Notes: generated by a model from the sequence alone, not told the origin. Positions 55,690 through 64,000 are shown, counted from the first letter of the stretch. The stretch is DNA of 64,000 nucleotides from Gallionellales bacterium GWA2_60_18 (GCA_001801105.1 MGWS01000024.1:19913-83912), one strand, 5' to 3'. Numbers and translations are program-made.

Positions 55690-56884
55690 CCGCAAACTCA
55701 TCCTTTCCCTCGCCGCCCTCACGCTGCTGACCTCGTGCCGCAGCCTGTCCACTGGCAACCTGGTCAGCATCGCCACCAGCAGCAGCCCGCAGGCCGCCGC
55801 GCGCGCGCTGCTCGAGAGCAAGAAGTACAGCTACCTGCGCGACCCGACCCGGATCGCCAGCGACCTGAAGAACGTGCAGCGCGATTTGCAGCAATTGTTC
55901 GACGTGCTGCGCGGCAACGCGGGCAAACAGTGGGGCAAACAGGACGTCCGGCTGCCCGACCGCACCCACTACGTCAAATACACCCAGGGCTACCTGTCGC
56001 GCGCCATCGTCGACTTCGACCTCGGCGAGATCACCGTCGAGACGCTGGACGACAGGAACCCGGAGCGCAGTCTGCGCGACGCCATCGTCACCACGCTGCT
56101 CACGCCGGACGACCCGCGCGCGGTGGACCTGTTCTCCGACCACACCATCCGCCTCTCCAGCGAACGCGACCCCTACCTGCTCGGGCTGGTGCTGGACGAT
56201 ACGGGCCGCGCCATCGCCACGCCGCAGCAGGCCGAGCGCTACGCTACCGGAATGGTGAGCGCCGCGCAGACCCGCAACGTCGCCACCGACGCGGGCAGCA
56301 AGCCGGCGCGCTTCGTGAGATTCGACATGGTCAGCAATTTCTCCAACAAGCAGGCCGAGAAATACCGCCCGCTGGTCGAACGCTACGCCCGAAGCTACAA
56401 CATCAGCCCCAGCCTGGTGTTCGCCATCATGCGCACCGAGAGCAACTTCAATCCGTTCGCGGTCAGTAGCGCCCCCGCCTACGGCCTGATGCAGCTGGTA
56501 CCGACCAGCGGTGGACGCGATGCCTACAAGCGCGCCAAGGGTGCGGATCACATCCCGAGCAAGCAATACCTGTTCGAAGCGGAGAACAACATCGAGCTGG
56601 GCGTGGCCTATCTGAACGTGCTGGCTGCCCATGAACTGGATGCGATAGCCGACCCGGTGTCGCGCGAATACTGCGTCATCTCCGCCTACAACACCGGCCC
56701 GTCCAACGTGCTGCGCACCTTCGGCGGCTCGGCTAAGGACCGCGACGGCGCGCTGGACGAGATCAACCGCATGAGCGCCCCCGCCGTGTACGACAGGCTG
56801 CGCGCGCAACTCCCCTACGCCGAGACGCGCCAGTACCTGCAAAAGGTGGTCGGCTTCCGCAAGCAGTTCATCGCGCTCAACTGA
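55676..56884 (+). CDS. Membrane-bound lytic murein transglycosylase (MltC-like)
   Basis: A 402-residue lipoprotein: signal with lipobox ALTLLTSC (Cys about residue 21), an MltC-type N-terminal domain (~30-200) and a C-terminal SLT lysozyme-like domain (~235-400) with [34 protein letters not shown], where the Glu in RTESNF is catalytic, and [18 protein letters not shown]. It cleaves peptidoglycan to 1,6-anhydro products at the outer membrane. The GTG start at 55676 overlaps cysG by 14 bases. Confidence 0.85.
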   Translation: MTQRNRKLILSLAALTLLTSCRSLSTGNLVSIATSSSPQAAARALLESKKYSYLRDPTRIASDLKNVQRDLQQLFDVLRGNAGKQWGKQDVRLPDRTHYVKYTQGYLSRAIVDFDLGEITVETLDDRNPERSLRDAIVTTLLTPDDPRAVDLFSDHTIRLSSERDPYLLGLVLDDTGRAIATPQQAERYATGMVSAAQTRNVATDAGSKPARFVRFDMVSNFSNKQAEKYRPLVERYARSYNISPSLVFAIMRTESNFNPFAVSSAPAYGLMQLVPTSGGRDAYKRAKGADHIPSKQYLFEAENNIELGVAYLNVLAAHELDAIADPVSREYCVISAYNTGPSNVLRTFGGSAKDRDGALDEINRMSAPAVYDRLRAQLPYAETRQYLQKVVGFRKQFIALN

Positions 56885-56918
56885 GCATTCCGATCCAACC
56901 CACCCAAGGAGAGACATC

Positions 56919-57506
56919 GTGAAACCGGATTCTTGCCGCATGCATATCCTGGCAGCAGTTGCTGCCGGCATCTTCTTTTCCTGCTTCAGCGGGCTGGCCG
57001 CCGCCGCTTCCCCGGAAGAAAAAAGGAACGAGATACGGAAGATGCGCAGCGAAACGCTGGCGAAACTGTACAAGGTGCACCCGCTTGCCAGGGGCGACAT
57101 ACAGAAGTCGGTCGGTTATGCGGTGTTCAGCAACATCGGCATCAACCTGATCCTGCTTTCGGCGGCGGGCGGCTCCGGGGTCGCCCATGACAACCGCAGC
57201 GGCAAGGACATCTACATGAAGATGGCTTCCGGCGGCTTCGGGTTCGGGCTGGGCGTAAAGGATTTTCGCGGTGTCTTCGTGTTCTCGAGCGACAAGGCGT
57301 TCAGGCAGTTCGTCGAGAGCGGATGGGCGGCCGATGTGCAGGCGGATGCCGCCGCCAAATCGGGCGCAAAGGGCGGCGCCGTGGCGGGCGCGGTCACCGT
57401 GGCGCCCGGCGTGGACCTGTATCAGCTCACCGAAACAGGGCTTGCGCTGCAGGCCACGATCCAGGGTACCAAGTATTACAAGGACAAGGAACTGAACGCC
57501 AGATGA
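56919..57506 (+). CDS. Exported SYLF-domain (Ysc84-like) protein
   Basis: A 195-residue protein with a signal peptide (residues ~1-28, ending LAAA) and a SYLF/Ysc84-type lipid-binding domain: HPLARGDIQKSVGYAVFSNIGINLILLSAAGGSGVAHDNRSGKDIYMKMASGGFGFGLGVKDFRGVFVFSSDKAF. The C-terminus has an Ala/Gly-rich GAKGGAVAGAVTVAPG stretch. GTG start with AAGGAGAG 6 bases upstream. SYLF domains bind phosphoinositides in eukaryotes; the bacterial role is unknown. Convergent with the GGDEF gene. Confidence 0.82.
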   Translation: MKPDSCRMHILAAVAAGIFFSCFSGLAAAASPEEKRNEIRKMRSETLAKLYKVHPLARGDIQKSVGYAVFSNIGINLILLSAAGGSGVAHDNRSGKDIYMKMASGGFGFGLGVKDFRGVFVFSSDKAFRQFVESGWAADVQADAAAKSGAKGGAVAGAVTVAPGVDLYQLTETGLALQATIQGTKYYKDKELNAR

Positions 57507-57516
57507 TGCCGCGCCA

Positions 57517-58695
57517 TCAGCACAGGCCGGTTTCGATCTTGCCGGCCACACAGTTGCGGCCGCTCTCCTTGGCGCGATAGAGCGCGGCATCGGCTTCCGC
57601 GAGAAGTTCCTGCAGCGTCCGCGCGGAATTGGCCGGGCATTGCGCAAACCCGATGCTCACCGTGACCGCAAGCTCCCCGCAACCGGTGAACAACAAGGTG
57701 GATGCGACCGTTTCCCGCAGCGACTCCGCCAGCGCCAGCGCGCCCGCGGCATCGGTGTCCGGAGCGATCACGCAGAATTCCTCGCCGCCGTAGCGGCCCA
57801 GCACATCGCCGCCGCGCAGCCGCCCCGCCAGCAGCCCGGCGACCTGGCGCAGCACCTCATCCCCCGCAGGATGCCCGCAGGTATCGTTGATGCGCTTGAA
57901 GCGATCCACGTCGATCATCAGCAACGCCAGCGGCATGCCGCTGCGCTGCGCCAGGATATACGCGGCATGGTCCATCAGGGCGCGCCGATTGGGAACGCCG
58001 GTGAGGCTGTCGGTCATCGCCAGATGCATGATCTCCCGGTCCGCGCGCTCCTTGACCATCAGCACGAAGCCGATGGAACCGAGCATCGCCGTCGCCATGA
58101 CGGCGATGAAGGCAATGATCTGCACCGGATGCGTGAGCACGTCCTTCGGCTCGGCAAATTCCCCCCAGCCGGCCAGCACCGCCACGGCGCGCAAGCCCAG
58201 CACCAGCAGGATGATGAGCAGCCCGCCGAACAACAGGCGCCACGCCCGCCCGGCTCGGGTCTCGGCATCGGACAGCAGGGCGCGGACGATCAGCGCCACC
58301 TGAAAGCCGTAGATCAGGCTGCCCCAGATGATGCGGCCGCGCAGATCGTCCAGCAGCAAGACCACCATCAGCAACGCCAGCGCGACCGGCAGGAAATACT
58401 GCCAGCGCGGCACCGAACGCCGCTGGAATTCGCAGATCGCCGCCAATATCAGCGCATGGGCGCCCGCCTTGAAACCGTTGGCGACGACGATGGAAAGGAC
58501 ATCGGGAACAAAGCCGCGCGCCGCGATCAGCATCCAGGTCAGGGTCTCCAGCAGCATCGCCACCGCCCACAGCCCCATGCCGTCGCGCCGCCGCCCGCTC
58601 TTGCTCGCGCTGGTCGCGGCGACGAACATGCTCAACGTCATCAGCGCGCTGGTCAGTATCAGTGCAAACAGCAGGGTACGGGGATCGAGGTTCAT
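57517..58695 (-). CDS. Membrane-bound GGDEF diguanylate cyclase
   Basis: A 392-residue protein: six or seven N-terminal transmembrane helices (~5-220), then a GGDEF domain (~230-390) with MTDSLTGVPNRRALMD, the active site RYGGEEFCVIAPD (GGEEF) and the inhibitory RxxD site (RGGD) 5 residues upstream, so product inhibition is expected. It makes cyclic di-GMP from two GTP. Convergent with the SYLF gene, 10 bases between stops. Confidence 0.9.
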   Translation of the reverse strand: MNLDPRTLLFALILTSALMTLSMFVAATSASKSGRRRDGMGLWAVAMLLETLTWMLIAARGFVPDVLSIVVANGFKAGAHALILAAICEFQRRSVPRWQYFLPVALALLMVVLLLDDLRGRIIWGSLIYGFQVALIVRALLSDAETRAGRAWRLLFGGLLIILLVLGLRAVAVLAGWGEFAEPKDVLTHPVQIIAFIAVMATAMLGSIGFVLMVKERADREIMHLAMTDSLTGVPNRRALMDHAAYILAQRSGMPLALLMIDVDRFKRINDTCGHPAGDEVLRQVAGLLAGRLRGGDVLGRYGGEEFCVIAPDTDAAGALALAESLRETVASTLLFTGCGELAVTVSIGFAQCPANSARTLQELLAEADAALYRAKESGRNCVAGKIETGLC

Positions 58696-58993
58696 GGCAT
58701 CACCCGGAGCTCATCTTCCTGTTCCAGAGGTTGCCGCAAGCGGCAATCGGCGAACACAAAACCCGTGCTCCACCACCTCATGCCCGCCGGACTGGCGCAA
58801 CGCATGCAGCGCCCACGCGCTGTCTTTGCCGCTGCTCCAACTGAGCTAGGTTTTTTACGCATGAAGATCGATGGAAAAAGAAAGGCATGGTTTGAAAAAA
58901 ATTTGGTCACGTCCATCATGTCAAGAAACCGTGGCATGTCCCCCGATTATGCACAAAAGTACCGGAAGAATGAACGGGGAATCTGCTGGCCGC

Positions 58994-59638
58994 TTATTCC
59001 GATTTTTCATCCTGTGCTTTTTTGGCTTTCATCCTTGCGATGAAGGATTCATTGCGTGGCCACTCACCCGTCTCCAGACGCTCCTTGACCGCCTCCAGCC
59101 CGACACGCCCAATCAGAAAGAGCACCAGCGGCAGCAATATCGGCGCCAGCGTCAGCAGCATCATGTTCTCCGCCCATCTGCGCAGGCGCGCGAGGCGAGG
59201 CGGCCCGCCTAATGCCTTTTGCAGCTCGATGACCACCATCAGCACCAGGACGGCATTGGTGATCAGCGCGCCCATGCCGAAGGGAATGCGGCAGCCGAGA
59301 CCCGACATGTCGCTTTTCCAGAACAGGATGCTTCCGCCGCATACCCGTTCGCCGACACCGAAAGCGATCCAGTTCCCGACGGTCGCCAAGCCGCCCACCG
59401 CCAGAATAACCAGGATGCTGTTGAACATCGGCCGCTCGGAACCGGCGATCACCGCCAGTCCTGCCGCCACAAAGGCTCCGCCGGTCGCGAGGCCCAACCA
59501 TGCCGGGCCGTTGATGTCTTCAGGGCCAAGCAGGCCAACATCGAAAGTCGCCAGCATCGGCATGATACCGAACGCGACAAAGGTCAGACCGAACCAGAGC
59601 CGTCCCCGGGGCGTCAGTGGCGTTTCAGATTCGGCCAT
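58994..59638 (-). CDS. Unrecognised multi-pass membrane protein (214 residues)
   Basis: A 214-residue protein with five predicted helices (LWFGLTFVAFGIMPMLATF; WLGLATGGAFVAAGLAVIAG; SILVILAVGGLATVGNWIAFGVG; LITNAVLVLMVVIELQ; MLLTLAPILLPLVLFLIGRVG) and a charged C-terminal tail (FIARMKAKKAQDEK). Two cysteines flank a loop (VCGGSILFWKSDMSGLGCRIPFG) that could form a disulfide. No family recognised. The 298-base gap upstream of it (58696-58993) shows no gene. Confidence 0.65.
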   Translation of the reverse strand: MAESETPLTPRGRLWFGLTFVAFGIMPMLATFDVGLLGPEDINGPAWLGLATGGAFVAAGLAVIAGSERPMFNSILVILAVGGLATVGNWIAFGVGERVCGGSILFWKSDMSGLGCRIPFGMGALITNAVLVLMVVIELQKALGGPPRLARLRRWAENMMLLTLAPILLPLVLFLIGRVGLEAVKERLETGEWPRNESFIARMKAKKAQDEKSE

Positions 59639-59746
59639 GTTCCGTCCTCAGCAGCAAGGATCGCAAATTTGCCGGCCTATCCGCGCCACATCCCCGGCAC
59701 TTGGAAAACCATTGCGAAACTGCCCCACCCGGCTTACGCATCAGGA

Positions 59747-60547
59747 CTATTGGGATGCTTGTTTCTTGTCGCGCACGTAAATGGCCTTGTCGCTCTTGCG
59801 TATCTCGAACAGCCCGATGGCCTGGAACAAGTCCGTCAACTTGGCATAGCCGTAATTGCGCGAATCGAAAGAAGCCTGCTTGGAAATGTGCTGGCCGACC
59901 ACACCCAGCCCGGCCCAGCCTTCATCGTCCGCCGCCGATTCGACCGACTTGCGCAACAGATTCACCAGGCGGGTGTTGGCCTTGAGCTCCTTGGTGCCGA
60001 CCTTGCCGGTCACCGGCTTGGCTGCCGGCACGGCCGGCGTCGCGGCCGGAGCTGGCGCTTCTGCCGTGGCGGCGCCTGCCTTGGGTTCCGCCGTCGCCGC
60101 ATCCGGCGCGACGGTGCCGAGGTTCTCCAGATAAAGGAATTTGGAACAGGCATTGACGAACGGTTCCGGCGTCTTCTTCTCGCCGAACCCGAACACCTTC
60201 AACCCGTTGGCGCGGATGCGCATCACCAGCGGCGTGAAATCGGAATCGCTCGACACGATGCAGAAGCCATCCAGTTGCTTGGTATAGAGCAGGTCCATGG
60301 CATCGATGATCATGGCCATGTCGGTCGCATCCTTGCCCTTGGTATAGGCGAACTGCTGCATCGGCTGGATCGCGTAATCGTGCAGCACCCCCTCCCAACC
60401 CTTGAGGTGCGGACTCTTCCAGTTGCCGAAGGCGCGCCGGATGTTGATGACGCCATACTTGGCGAGCTCGTCGAGGATCTCCTCGATCTTGCCGGACGGG
60501 CTGTTGTCGGCGTCGATCAGCAAAGCAATGCTGGTATCGTGTGTCAT
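59747..60547 (-). CDS. NYN-domain ribonuclease-like protein with C-terminal LOTUS/OST-HTH
   Basis: A 266-residue LabA/DUF88-type protein: NYN (PIN-like) domain at residues ~5-150 with ALLIDADNSPSGKIEEIL, KGKDATDMAMIIDAMDLLYT and FCIVSSDSDFTPLVMRIRANG (acidic metal-binding residues), an Ala/Pro linker (~150-185), and an OST-HTH/LOTUS domain (~190-262; LVNLLRKSVESAADDEGWAGLGVVGQHI, YGYAKLTDLFQAIGLFEI). The combination suggests an RNA-directed nuclease or RNA-binding regulator. Confidence 0.88.
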   Translation of the reverse strand: MTHDTSIALLIDADNSPSGKIEEILDELAKYGVINIRRAFGNWKSPHLKGWEGVLHDYAIQPMQQFAYTKGKDATDMAMIIDAMDLLYTKQLDGFCIVSSDSDFTPLVMRIRANGLKVFGFGEKKTPEPFVNACSKFLYLENLGTVAPDAATAEPKAGAATAEAPAPAATPAVPAAKPVTGKVGTKELKANTRLVNLLRKSVESAADDEGWAGLGVVGQHISKQASFDSRNYGYAKLTDLFQAIGLFEIRKSDKAIYVRDKKQASQ

Positions 60548-60830
60548 CTCGAAGTACCTCCTTTGGCGGAATGTTCGGGAACAGGTCCCCGATCGTCTGA
60601 AAAATTATCGCGGTGTCGAGCCATCGGCTCATTTCCATGGCGGCATCCCGGAACCATTCGGGACGAGCCTGTTTGATCGCATGCCAGCCTACCACGCCAT
60701 TTGATTGTTTTCATCCTTCAAACACGATTAGACTCCAACACCCCGGGTCGCCAGCGCGCGCAAAACCCGTATATTTTCACCCCGCATCATGTGAAAATGA
60801 CGAAAAGTAAAACAGGCAACGGATCAAACC

Positions 60831-61628
60831 ATGGATCATCTCATCGAAGTCGACGACCTGCATTTCTCCTACGGCTCGCTCAAGGTGCTGAAGGGCATCA
60901 ATCTCAAGATCCCGCGCGGCAAGGTCGTCGGCATCATGGGCACCAGCGGATGCGGAAAATCCACGCTGTTGCGCCTCCTCGGCGGGCAACTGCGCCCGAC
61001 GCGCGGCAGCGTGAAATTCATGGGGCAGGTCGTCCACGAACTCGACAATGACGAGCTGTACCAGATGCGCCTGAAGATGGGCATGATGTTCCAGGTCAGC
61101 GGCCTGTTCACCGACATGTCGGTTTACGACAACCTGGCCTTCCCCCTGCGCGAGAACACCGAGCTGCCGGAAGAGATCATCCGCGACATGGTGCTGATGA
61201 AGCTGCAGGCGGTCGGATTGCGCAATGCCCGCAACCTGATGCCGAATAACCTGTCGGGCGGCATGGAACGCCGCGTGGCGCTGGCGCGCGCGATCGCCAC
61301 CGACCCGCCGCTGGTCATCTACGACGAGCCCTTCGCCGGACTCGACCCGATCTCGCTCAACACCATCGCCAACCTGATACGCACGCTCAACGATGCGCTC
61401 GGCATCACCTCGATCGTGGTGACCTATGACCTGATGTCCTCGCTCAAGGTCGTCGATCACATGTTCTTCATCCATGACGGCGTGGTGGCCGCGCAAGGCA
61501 CCGTGGACGAGATGCTCAACTCGCCAGACCCCTCCGTCCACCAGTTCCTGCATGCCGAGCCGGACGGCCCGATCTCCTTCCAGTTCCCCAGCAAGCCCTA
61601 TACGGAAGACCTGAACATCAAGGCCTGA
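60831..61628 (+). CDS. MlaF-like ABC transporter ATPase (orphan)
   Basis: A 265-residue ATPase similar to MlaF: Walker A GTSGCGKST, Q-loop GMMFQVSGLFTDMSVYDNLAFPLRE (MlaF-like), signature NLSGGMERRVALARA, Walker B PPLVIYDEPFAGLDP. Oddity: the switch (H-loop) position reads VVTYDLMSS, Tyr instead of the expected His. No mlaE, mlaD or other permease genes adjoin, so it may pair with a distant permease. Substrate expected to be phospholipid by family, but the missing His raises doubt about standard turnover. Confidence 0.8.
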   Translation: MDHLIEVDDLHFSYGSLKVLKGINLKIPRGKVVGIMGTSGCGKSTLLRLLGGQLRPTRGSVKFMGQVVHELDNDELYQMRLKMGMMFQVSGLFTDMSVYDNLAFPLRENTELPEEIIRDMVLMKLQAVGLRNARNLMPNNLSGGMERRVALARAIATDPPLVIYDEPFAGLDPISLNTIANLIRTLNDALGITSIVVTYDLMSSLKVVDHMFFIHDGVVAAQGTVDEMLNSPDPSVHQFLHAEPDGPISFQFPSKPYTEDLNIKA

Positions 61629-61720
61629 GACGCCCCGGTAATGCAACGGCCCGTCCAGAAAAGCAAATCGCCCTTGCGGGCGAAGTCTCAAACCATTGCG
61701 AAGCTGACTCCCTTAATTCT

Positions 61721-62353
61721 TTAACCGAGTGCCGGGAACAGGCCGCGCATGCCGCCGGCGACGAACTCCACCGCGATGGCGGCGAGTATCAGCCCCATCA
61801 GGCGGGTGAACACATTGATGCCGATCTTGCCCAGCCGCCGCGCCACCCAGGGCGCGATCAAAAAGGTCAGCCAGACCGTGACGCTGAGCAAGACGATCAC
61901 CAGACCCATCATCAGATAATGCTGGATACCGTTCGCCTTATGCGCCTCGACGATCACCGCGCTGATCGAACCGGGCCCCGCCAGCAACGGCGTGGACAGA
62001 GGCACGATCGCATTCGCCGGAACCCCATCGCCGTCGGGTTGGTCATCTTTGCCGGAGACGGACTCGCTGAAATTTCCGAGCATCATCTTGATCGCTATCA
62101 GCAGCAGCAAAATACCGCCCGCCACGCGAAACGAATTGATACTGATGCCGAAGAACGCCAGTAGCGGCTGCCCGATCAGCAATGCCATCAGCAGAATGGC
62201 ACACACCGCCAGCGACGCGAGATGCCCGACATGGGCGCGCCGGGATACCGTCATTCCGGCGGTGAACAGAATGATGATGGGAATAATCCCGATCGGATCG
62301 AGGATCGCGAACAGGCTGATGAAAATCTTGGTGTATTCAGTAAAATCCAGCAT
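61721..62353 (-). CDS. MarC-family membrane protein
   Basis: A 210-residue protein with six helices: FISLFAILDPIGIIPIIILFTAG (N-terminal MarC signature), ILLMALLIGQPLLAFFGISINSFRVAGGILLLLIAIKMMLG, and VPLSTPLLAGPGSISAVIV, ending FTRLMGLILAAIAVEFVAGGMRGLFP. The ATG at 62353 (MLDFTEYTKIF) is chosen over 62428 by family. Function is unknown despite the old multiple-antibiotic-resistance name. Confidence 0.88.
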   Translation of the reverse strand: MLDFTEYTKIFISLFAILDPIGIIPIIILFTAGMTVSRRAHVGHLASLAVCAILLMALLIGQPLLAFFGISINSFRVAGGILLLLIAIKMMLGNFSESVSGKDDQPDGDGVPANAIVPLSTPLLAGPGSISAVIVEAHKANGIQHYLMMGLVIVLLSVTVWLTFLIAPWVARRLGKIGINVFTRLMGLILAAIAVEFVAGGMRGLFPALG

Positions 62354-62459
62354 AGCGCTCAAATGGAAACCTGCCGTGCAACGATGCGGCAAGGTACGCC
62401 GCCAAACAAGTTGAAAGGTACTGCGCATGCGGGGCCGGGTTGGAACCGTAGCCTGCCCA

Positions 62460-62594
62460 TCATAATCTTTCAGGCTTGCAGACGTATTTTTCTTTATTCA
62501 CCTTCTGCCCGCATTTGGCGCACACGAACTTCGGATCGGCCTGCTTCCTGGCGCGTTTTTTCGCATCTTTCGTTTTGCACATGGTTTTTGACAT
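62460..62594 (-). CDS. Small zinc-ribbon-like protein (44 residues)
   Basis: A 44-residue basic protein from the ATG at 62594, preceded by GGAAAGAG: MSKTMCKTKDAKKRARKQAD, then FVCAKCGQKVNKEKYVCKP. The CxxC plus a later Cys look like a short zinc ribbon, and the N-terminal half is Lys/Arg-rich as in nucleic-acid-binding peptides. Small proteins of this form occur widely in proteobacteria; the function is unknown. It is upstream of marC on the same strand. Confidence 0.65.
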   Translation of the reverse strand: MSKTMCKTKDAKKRARKQADPKFVCAKCGQKVNKEKYVCKPERL

Positions 62595-62828
62595 GGGACT
62601 CTTTCCGTTTAGAGACCACTGTCCTTCTGCGACATCACTGCTTGTTTGAAGTTCAGCCGATCGGGGGGGCGCTCACCCGCCAAAACTATTGCGATGCCGC
62701 CCCCTTTAGCTTCATTCAAAGCACACGCGCCATTGGTCGTTGATGCGAATGCTCCACTGTCCCGCGCGACCGTTGACTCCTCCATCATCAGGTGCTACCT
62801 TTGTAACACCCGCCTCAAGGAGTGCAAC

Positions 62829-63146
62829 ATGGCCGCTACCACCACCCTCAAATTACCCGAAGAACTCAAGGCGCGCATCGCACCGCTCGCCGACTCATCC
62901 GCCAAAACACCGCATGCCTGGATGATCGAAGCGCTGGAAGCGCAGGCCAGACTGGCCGAGATGCGCCAGTCCTTCATCGGCGACGCAACGGCCTCCGCAG
63001 CCGAAGTGGATGCGGGCGGTGCGCTCTATGCCATGCAGGACGTACACGCATACATCACCAGCAAAGCAGCGGGCAAGCCCGCCAAACGCCCCAAGCCCGC
63101 CGGCATCTCAAAAAGCAAACCACGCACAAAATCCAAAGCTCGCTAA
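62829..63146 (+). CDS. Ribbon-helix-helix antitoxin
   Basis: A 105-residue protein: the N-terminal TTTLKLPEELKARIAPLADSS..TPHAWMIEALEAQA is an RHH/CopG-type DNA-binding domain, followed by a helical region and a Lys/Pro-rich tail (KPAKRPKPAGISKSKPRTKSKAR). AAGGAGTGCAAC precedes the ATG at 62829. It is 2 bases before a ParE-like toxin gene, so this is a complete antitoxin-first module. Confidence 0.8.
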   Translation: MAATTTLKLPEELKARIAPLADSSAKTPHAWMIEALEAQARLAEMRQSFIGDATASAAEVDAGGALYAMQDVHAYITSKAAGKPAKRPKPAGISKSKPRTKSKAR

Positions 63147-63148
63147 AC

Positions 63149-63439
63149 ATGCCCACGGTCTATTTCAGCCAGCGCGCCCTCACCGATCTTGACCGAGTTT
63201 TCGACTTCCTCGCACGGGAAGCACCAGCCATTGCCACCGAGGCAGCCAACGAAATAGTAGATGCCACCAAGATATTGCAGCGCCACCCGCTGATCGGGCG
63301 ACCCGTCGGCAACCTGCGTGAACTGGTGATTTCAAAAGGACGCACAGGCTATGTCGCGCTGTATCGCTACCTGCCGGAACAAGACCGGGTGGACATCCTC
63401 GCCATACGGCATCAGCGGGAAAGCGGGTTGATGGAGTAA
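63149..63439 (+). CDS. ParE/RelE-family toxin
   Basis: A 96-residue toxin: VYFSQRALTDLDRVFDFLAREAP, ILQRHPLIGRPVGNLRELVISKGRTGYVALYRYLPEQDRVDILAIRHQRESG, the standard ParE core. Members inhibit gyrase or cleave ribosome-bound mRNA. Its 3' end overlaps, in antisense, the apparent 3' end of the HigA-like gene by 108 bases. Confidence 0.82.
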   Translation: MPTVYFSQRALTDLDRVFDFLAREAPAIATEAANEIVDATKILQRHPLIGRPVGNLRELVISKGRTGYVALYRYLPEQDRVDILAIRHQRESGLME

Positions 63440-63919
63440 TTCAGATTGAAGGTATTGCCGAGCAAAACGGTTTGAAAGAAATATTCGAACACGACCCCTA
63501 TAGTTCCTTGCCGCTTCTTCGGTATCGTAATCCGCCTGCAAGCCCAGCCAGAAACCGCTCGACGTTCCGAAAAATGCTGCCAAGCGCAACGCCGTATCCG
63601 CCGTGACCGAACGCTTGCCGGAGCAGATCGCCGAGATGCGCGCTTCGGTCACACCGATCTCTTTTGCCAAACGATATTGGGTAACGCCCAGCGGGATCAG
63701 GAACTCTTCCCGCAGCACTTCGCCGGGATGGATGTTGCGCAAATTCTGTTTTGCAGCGCGTGCGGCTACGGATTTACGCACAACAAAGAGCGTACCGGTT
63801 TGTTCGGCCAGTTGACGCGCTTTTTCGGCGGCGCGCAGCAGTGCTTGCGGTGCCTTTTGCAGGTCGGGGTCATTTGAATGGGATACAGGAGCTTTCATCT
63901 GTTCAGATGACGCAACCAT
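63332..63919 (-). CDS. HigA-type XRE antitoxin with unusual C-terminal extension
   Basis: A 195-residue frame from the ATG at 63919. Residues ~65-140 are a HigA-like HTH (NIHPGEVLREEFLIPLGVTQYRLAKEIGVTEARISAICSGKRSVTADTALRLAAFFGTSSGFWLGLQADYD). HigA normally ends about 15 residues later. Here ~55 further residues (from YRGRVRIF) run antisense into the ParE toxin gene and look non-native, which suggests a lost stop or frameshift near 63500. The N-terminal ~60 residues (KAPQALLRAAEKARQLAEQTG) are also an extension. It overlaps the partial gene upstream by 1 base. Confidence 0.7.
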   Translation of the reverse strand: MVASSEQMKAPVSHSNDPDLQKAPQALLRAAEKARQLAEQTGTLFVVRKSVAARAAKQNLRNIHPGEVLREEFLIPLGVTQYRLAKEIGVTEARISAICSGKRSVTADTALRLAAFFGTSSGFWLGLQADYDTEEAARNYRGRVRIFLSNRFARQYLQSELLHQPAFPLMPYGEDVHPVLFRQVAIQRDIACASF

Positions 63920-64000
63920 CAAGCAGCCTTTTCCAACAGACCATCCGGCACCAGCCTATTTTGGTACAGGTCAGCAATAGGGAAGCACAGGTCGTAATCT
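63919..64000 (-). CDS. 3' end of a gene upstream of the HigA-like antitoxin (cut by window edge)
   Basis: The minus strand is open from the window edge to a TGA at 63919-63921 that overlaps the antitoxin ATG. The 26 visible residues read DYDLCFPIADLYQNRLVPDG then LLEKAA. The overlap implies an operon, so this could be the partner toxin, but the fragment is too short to identify. Confidence 0.5.
   Translation of the reverse strand, partial: DYDLCFPIADLYQNRLVPDGLLEKAA

Noticed and set aside
58831..58850. tRNA-like D-arm sequence on the minus strand (CCTAGCTCAGTTGGAGCAGC)
   Set aside because: The surrounding bases do not fold into an anticodon arm, T arm or acceptor stem. A chance match or a very short tRNA fragment at most.
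59726..59750. A possible further copy of the sulfur-gene element (CCCACCCGGCTTACGCATCAGGACTAT region)
   Set aside because: The match to the ACCC..GGGtTAT pattern is weak and single, and it lies at the 3' end of the NYN gene.

Overview
The window comes from a chemolithotrophic sulfur-oxidising betaproteobacterium, most likely a Nitrosomonadales/Gallionellaceae-type organism. I infer this from gene content and synteny, not from a search: reverse-type dissimilatory sulfite reductase (dsrABEFHCMKLJOPN), aprMBA with sat, soeABC, a sulfide:quinone oxidoreductase and a proteobacterial hem cluster. No ribosomal, plasmid or phage genes are present. Base composition is mostly GC-rich, with visibly lower GC around 1-330 and 19050-25900.

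Layout. 1-1330: a truncated ORF, a toxin/antitoxin pair and a small membrane protein. 1457-4714: HD-GYP, HDOD and NAD-epimerase-like proteins. 4758-10404: a 2Fe-2S flavin reductase, a retropepsin-like protease, and hemC-hemD-hemX-hemY on the minus strand. 10491-17592: PEP carboxylase, sulfide:quinone oxidoreductase, a NarL/NarX-type two-component system and a phosphodiesterase. 17777-22408: small accessory genes (DUF934-like, rhodanese, HIT, DUF4279, TPR, SlyD-like). 22589-27108: sat-aprM-aprB-aprA on the minus strand. 27362-29173: an unrecognised protein and a CBS protein, flanked by two copies of a ~300 bp duplication of the sat 5' end plus promoter. 29689-36621: soeABC, a TauE exporter, a membrane protein and a universal stress protein. 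36776-37507: tusA-dsrE2. 37590-41235: a minus-strand dsr-accessory operon with two atypical DsrC paralogues, a tandem TusA protein, a TauD-like oxygenase and a Cas6/Cmx6-like protein. 41522-55689: the main dsr operon, DUF4202 and cysG. 55676-64000: housekeeping and envelope genes, a NYN/LOTUS protein, an orphan MlaF-like ATPase, MarC and further toxin/antitoxin genes.

How the genes work together. SQR oxidises sulfide to sulfane sulfur. TusA/DsrE2 and DsrEFH hand persulfide sulfur to DsrC. DsrMKJOP and DsrL reoxidise and service the system, and DsrAB (siroheme from CysG; amidated siroheme probably via DsrN) releases sulfite. Sulfite can be oxidised by AprMBA plus Sat through APS (indirect, conserving ATP) or directly by SoeABC, with TauE as a possible exporter. 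HemCD provides the uroporphyrinogen needed by CysG.

Most notable observations. (i) A ~15 bp ACCC..GGGtTAT element occurs as 22-25 bp-spaced tandem copies in six intergenic regions, next to sqr, the phosphodiesterase, sat, soe, tusA and dsr. It suggests a sulfur regulon that could be controlled by the two-component system encoded here. (ii) A segmental duplication left a frameshifted sat fragment and a copied promoter in front of soeA. (iii) A Cas6-like protein lies in a dsr accessory operon with no CRISPR array. (iv) Three DsrC homologues carry two, one and zero of the functional cysteines. (v) Hairpin repeats sit at dsr operon block boundaries, and one 32-nt repeat is also built into the HemD C-terminus.
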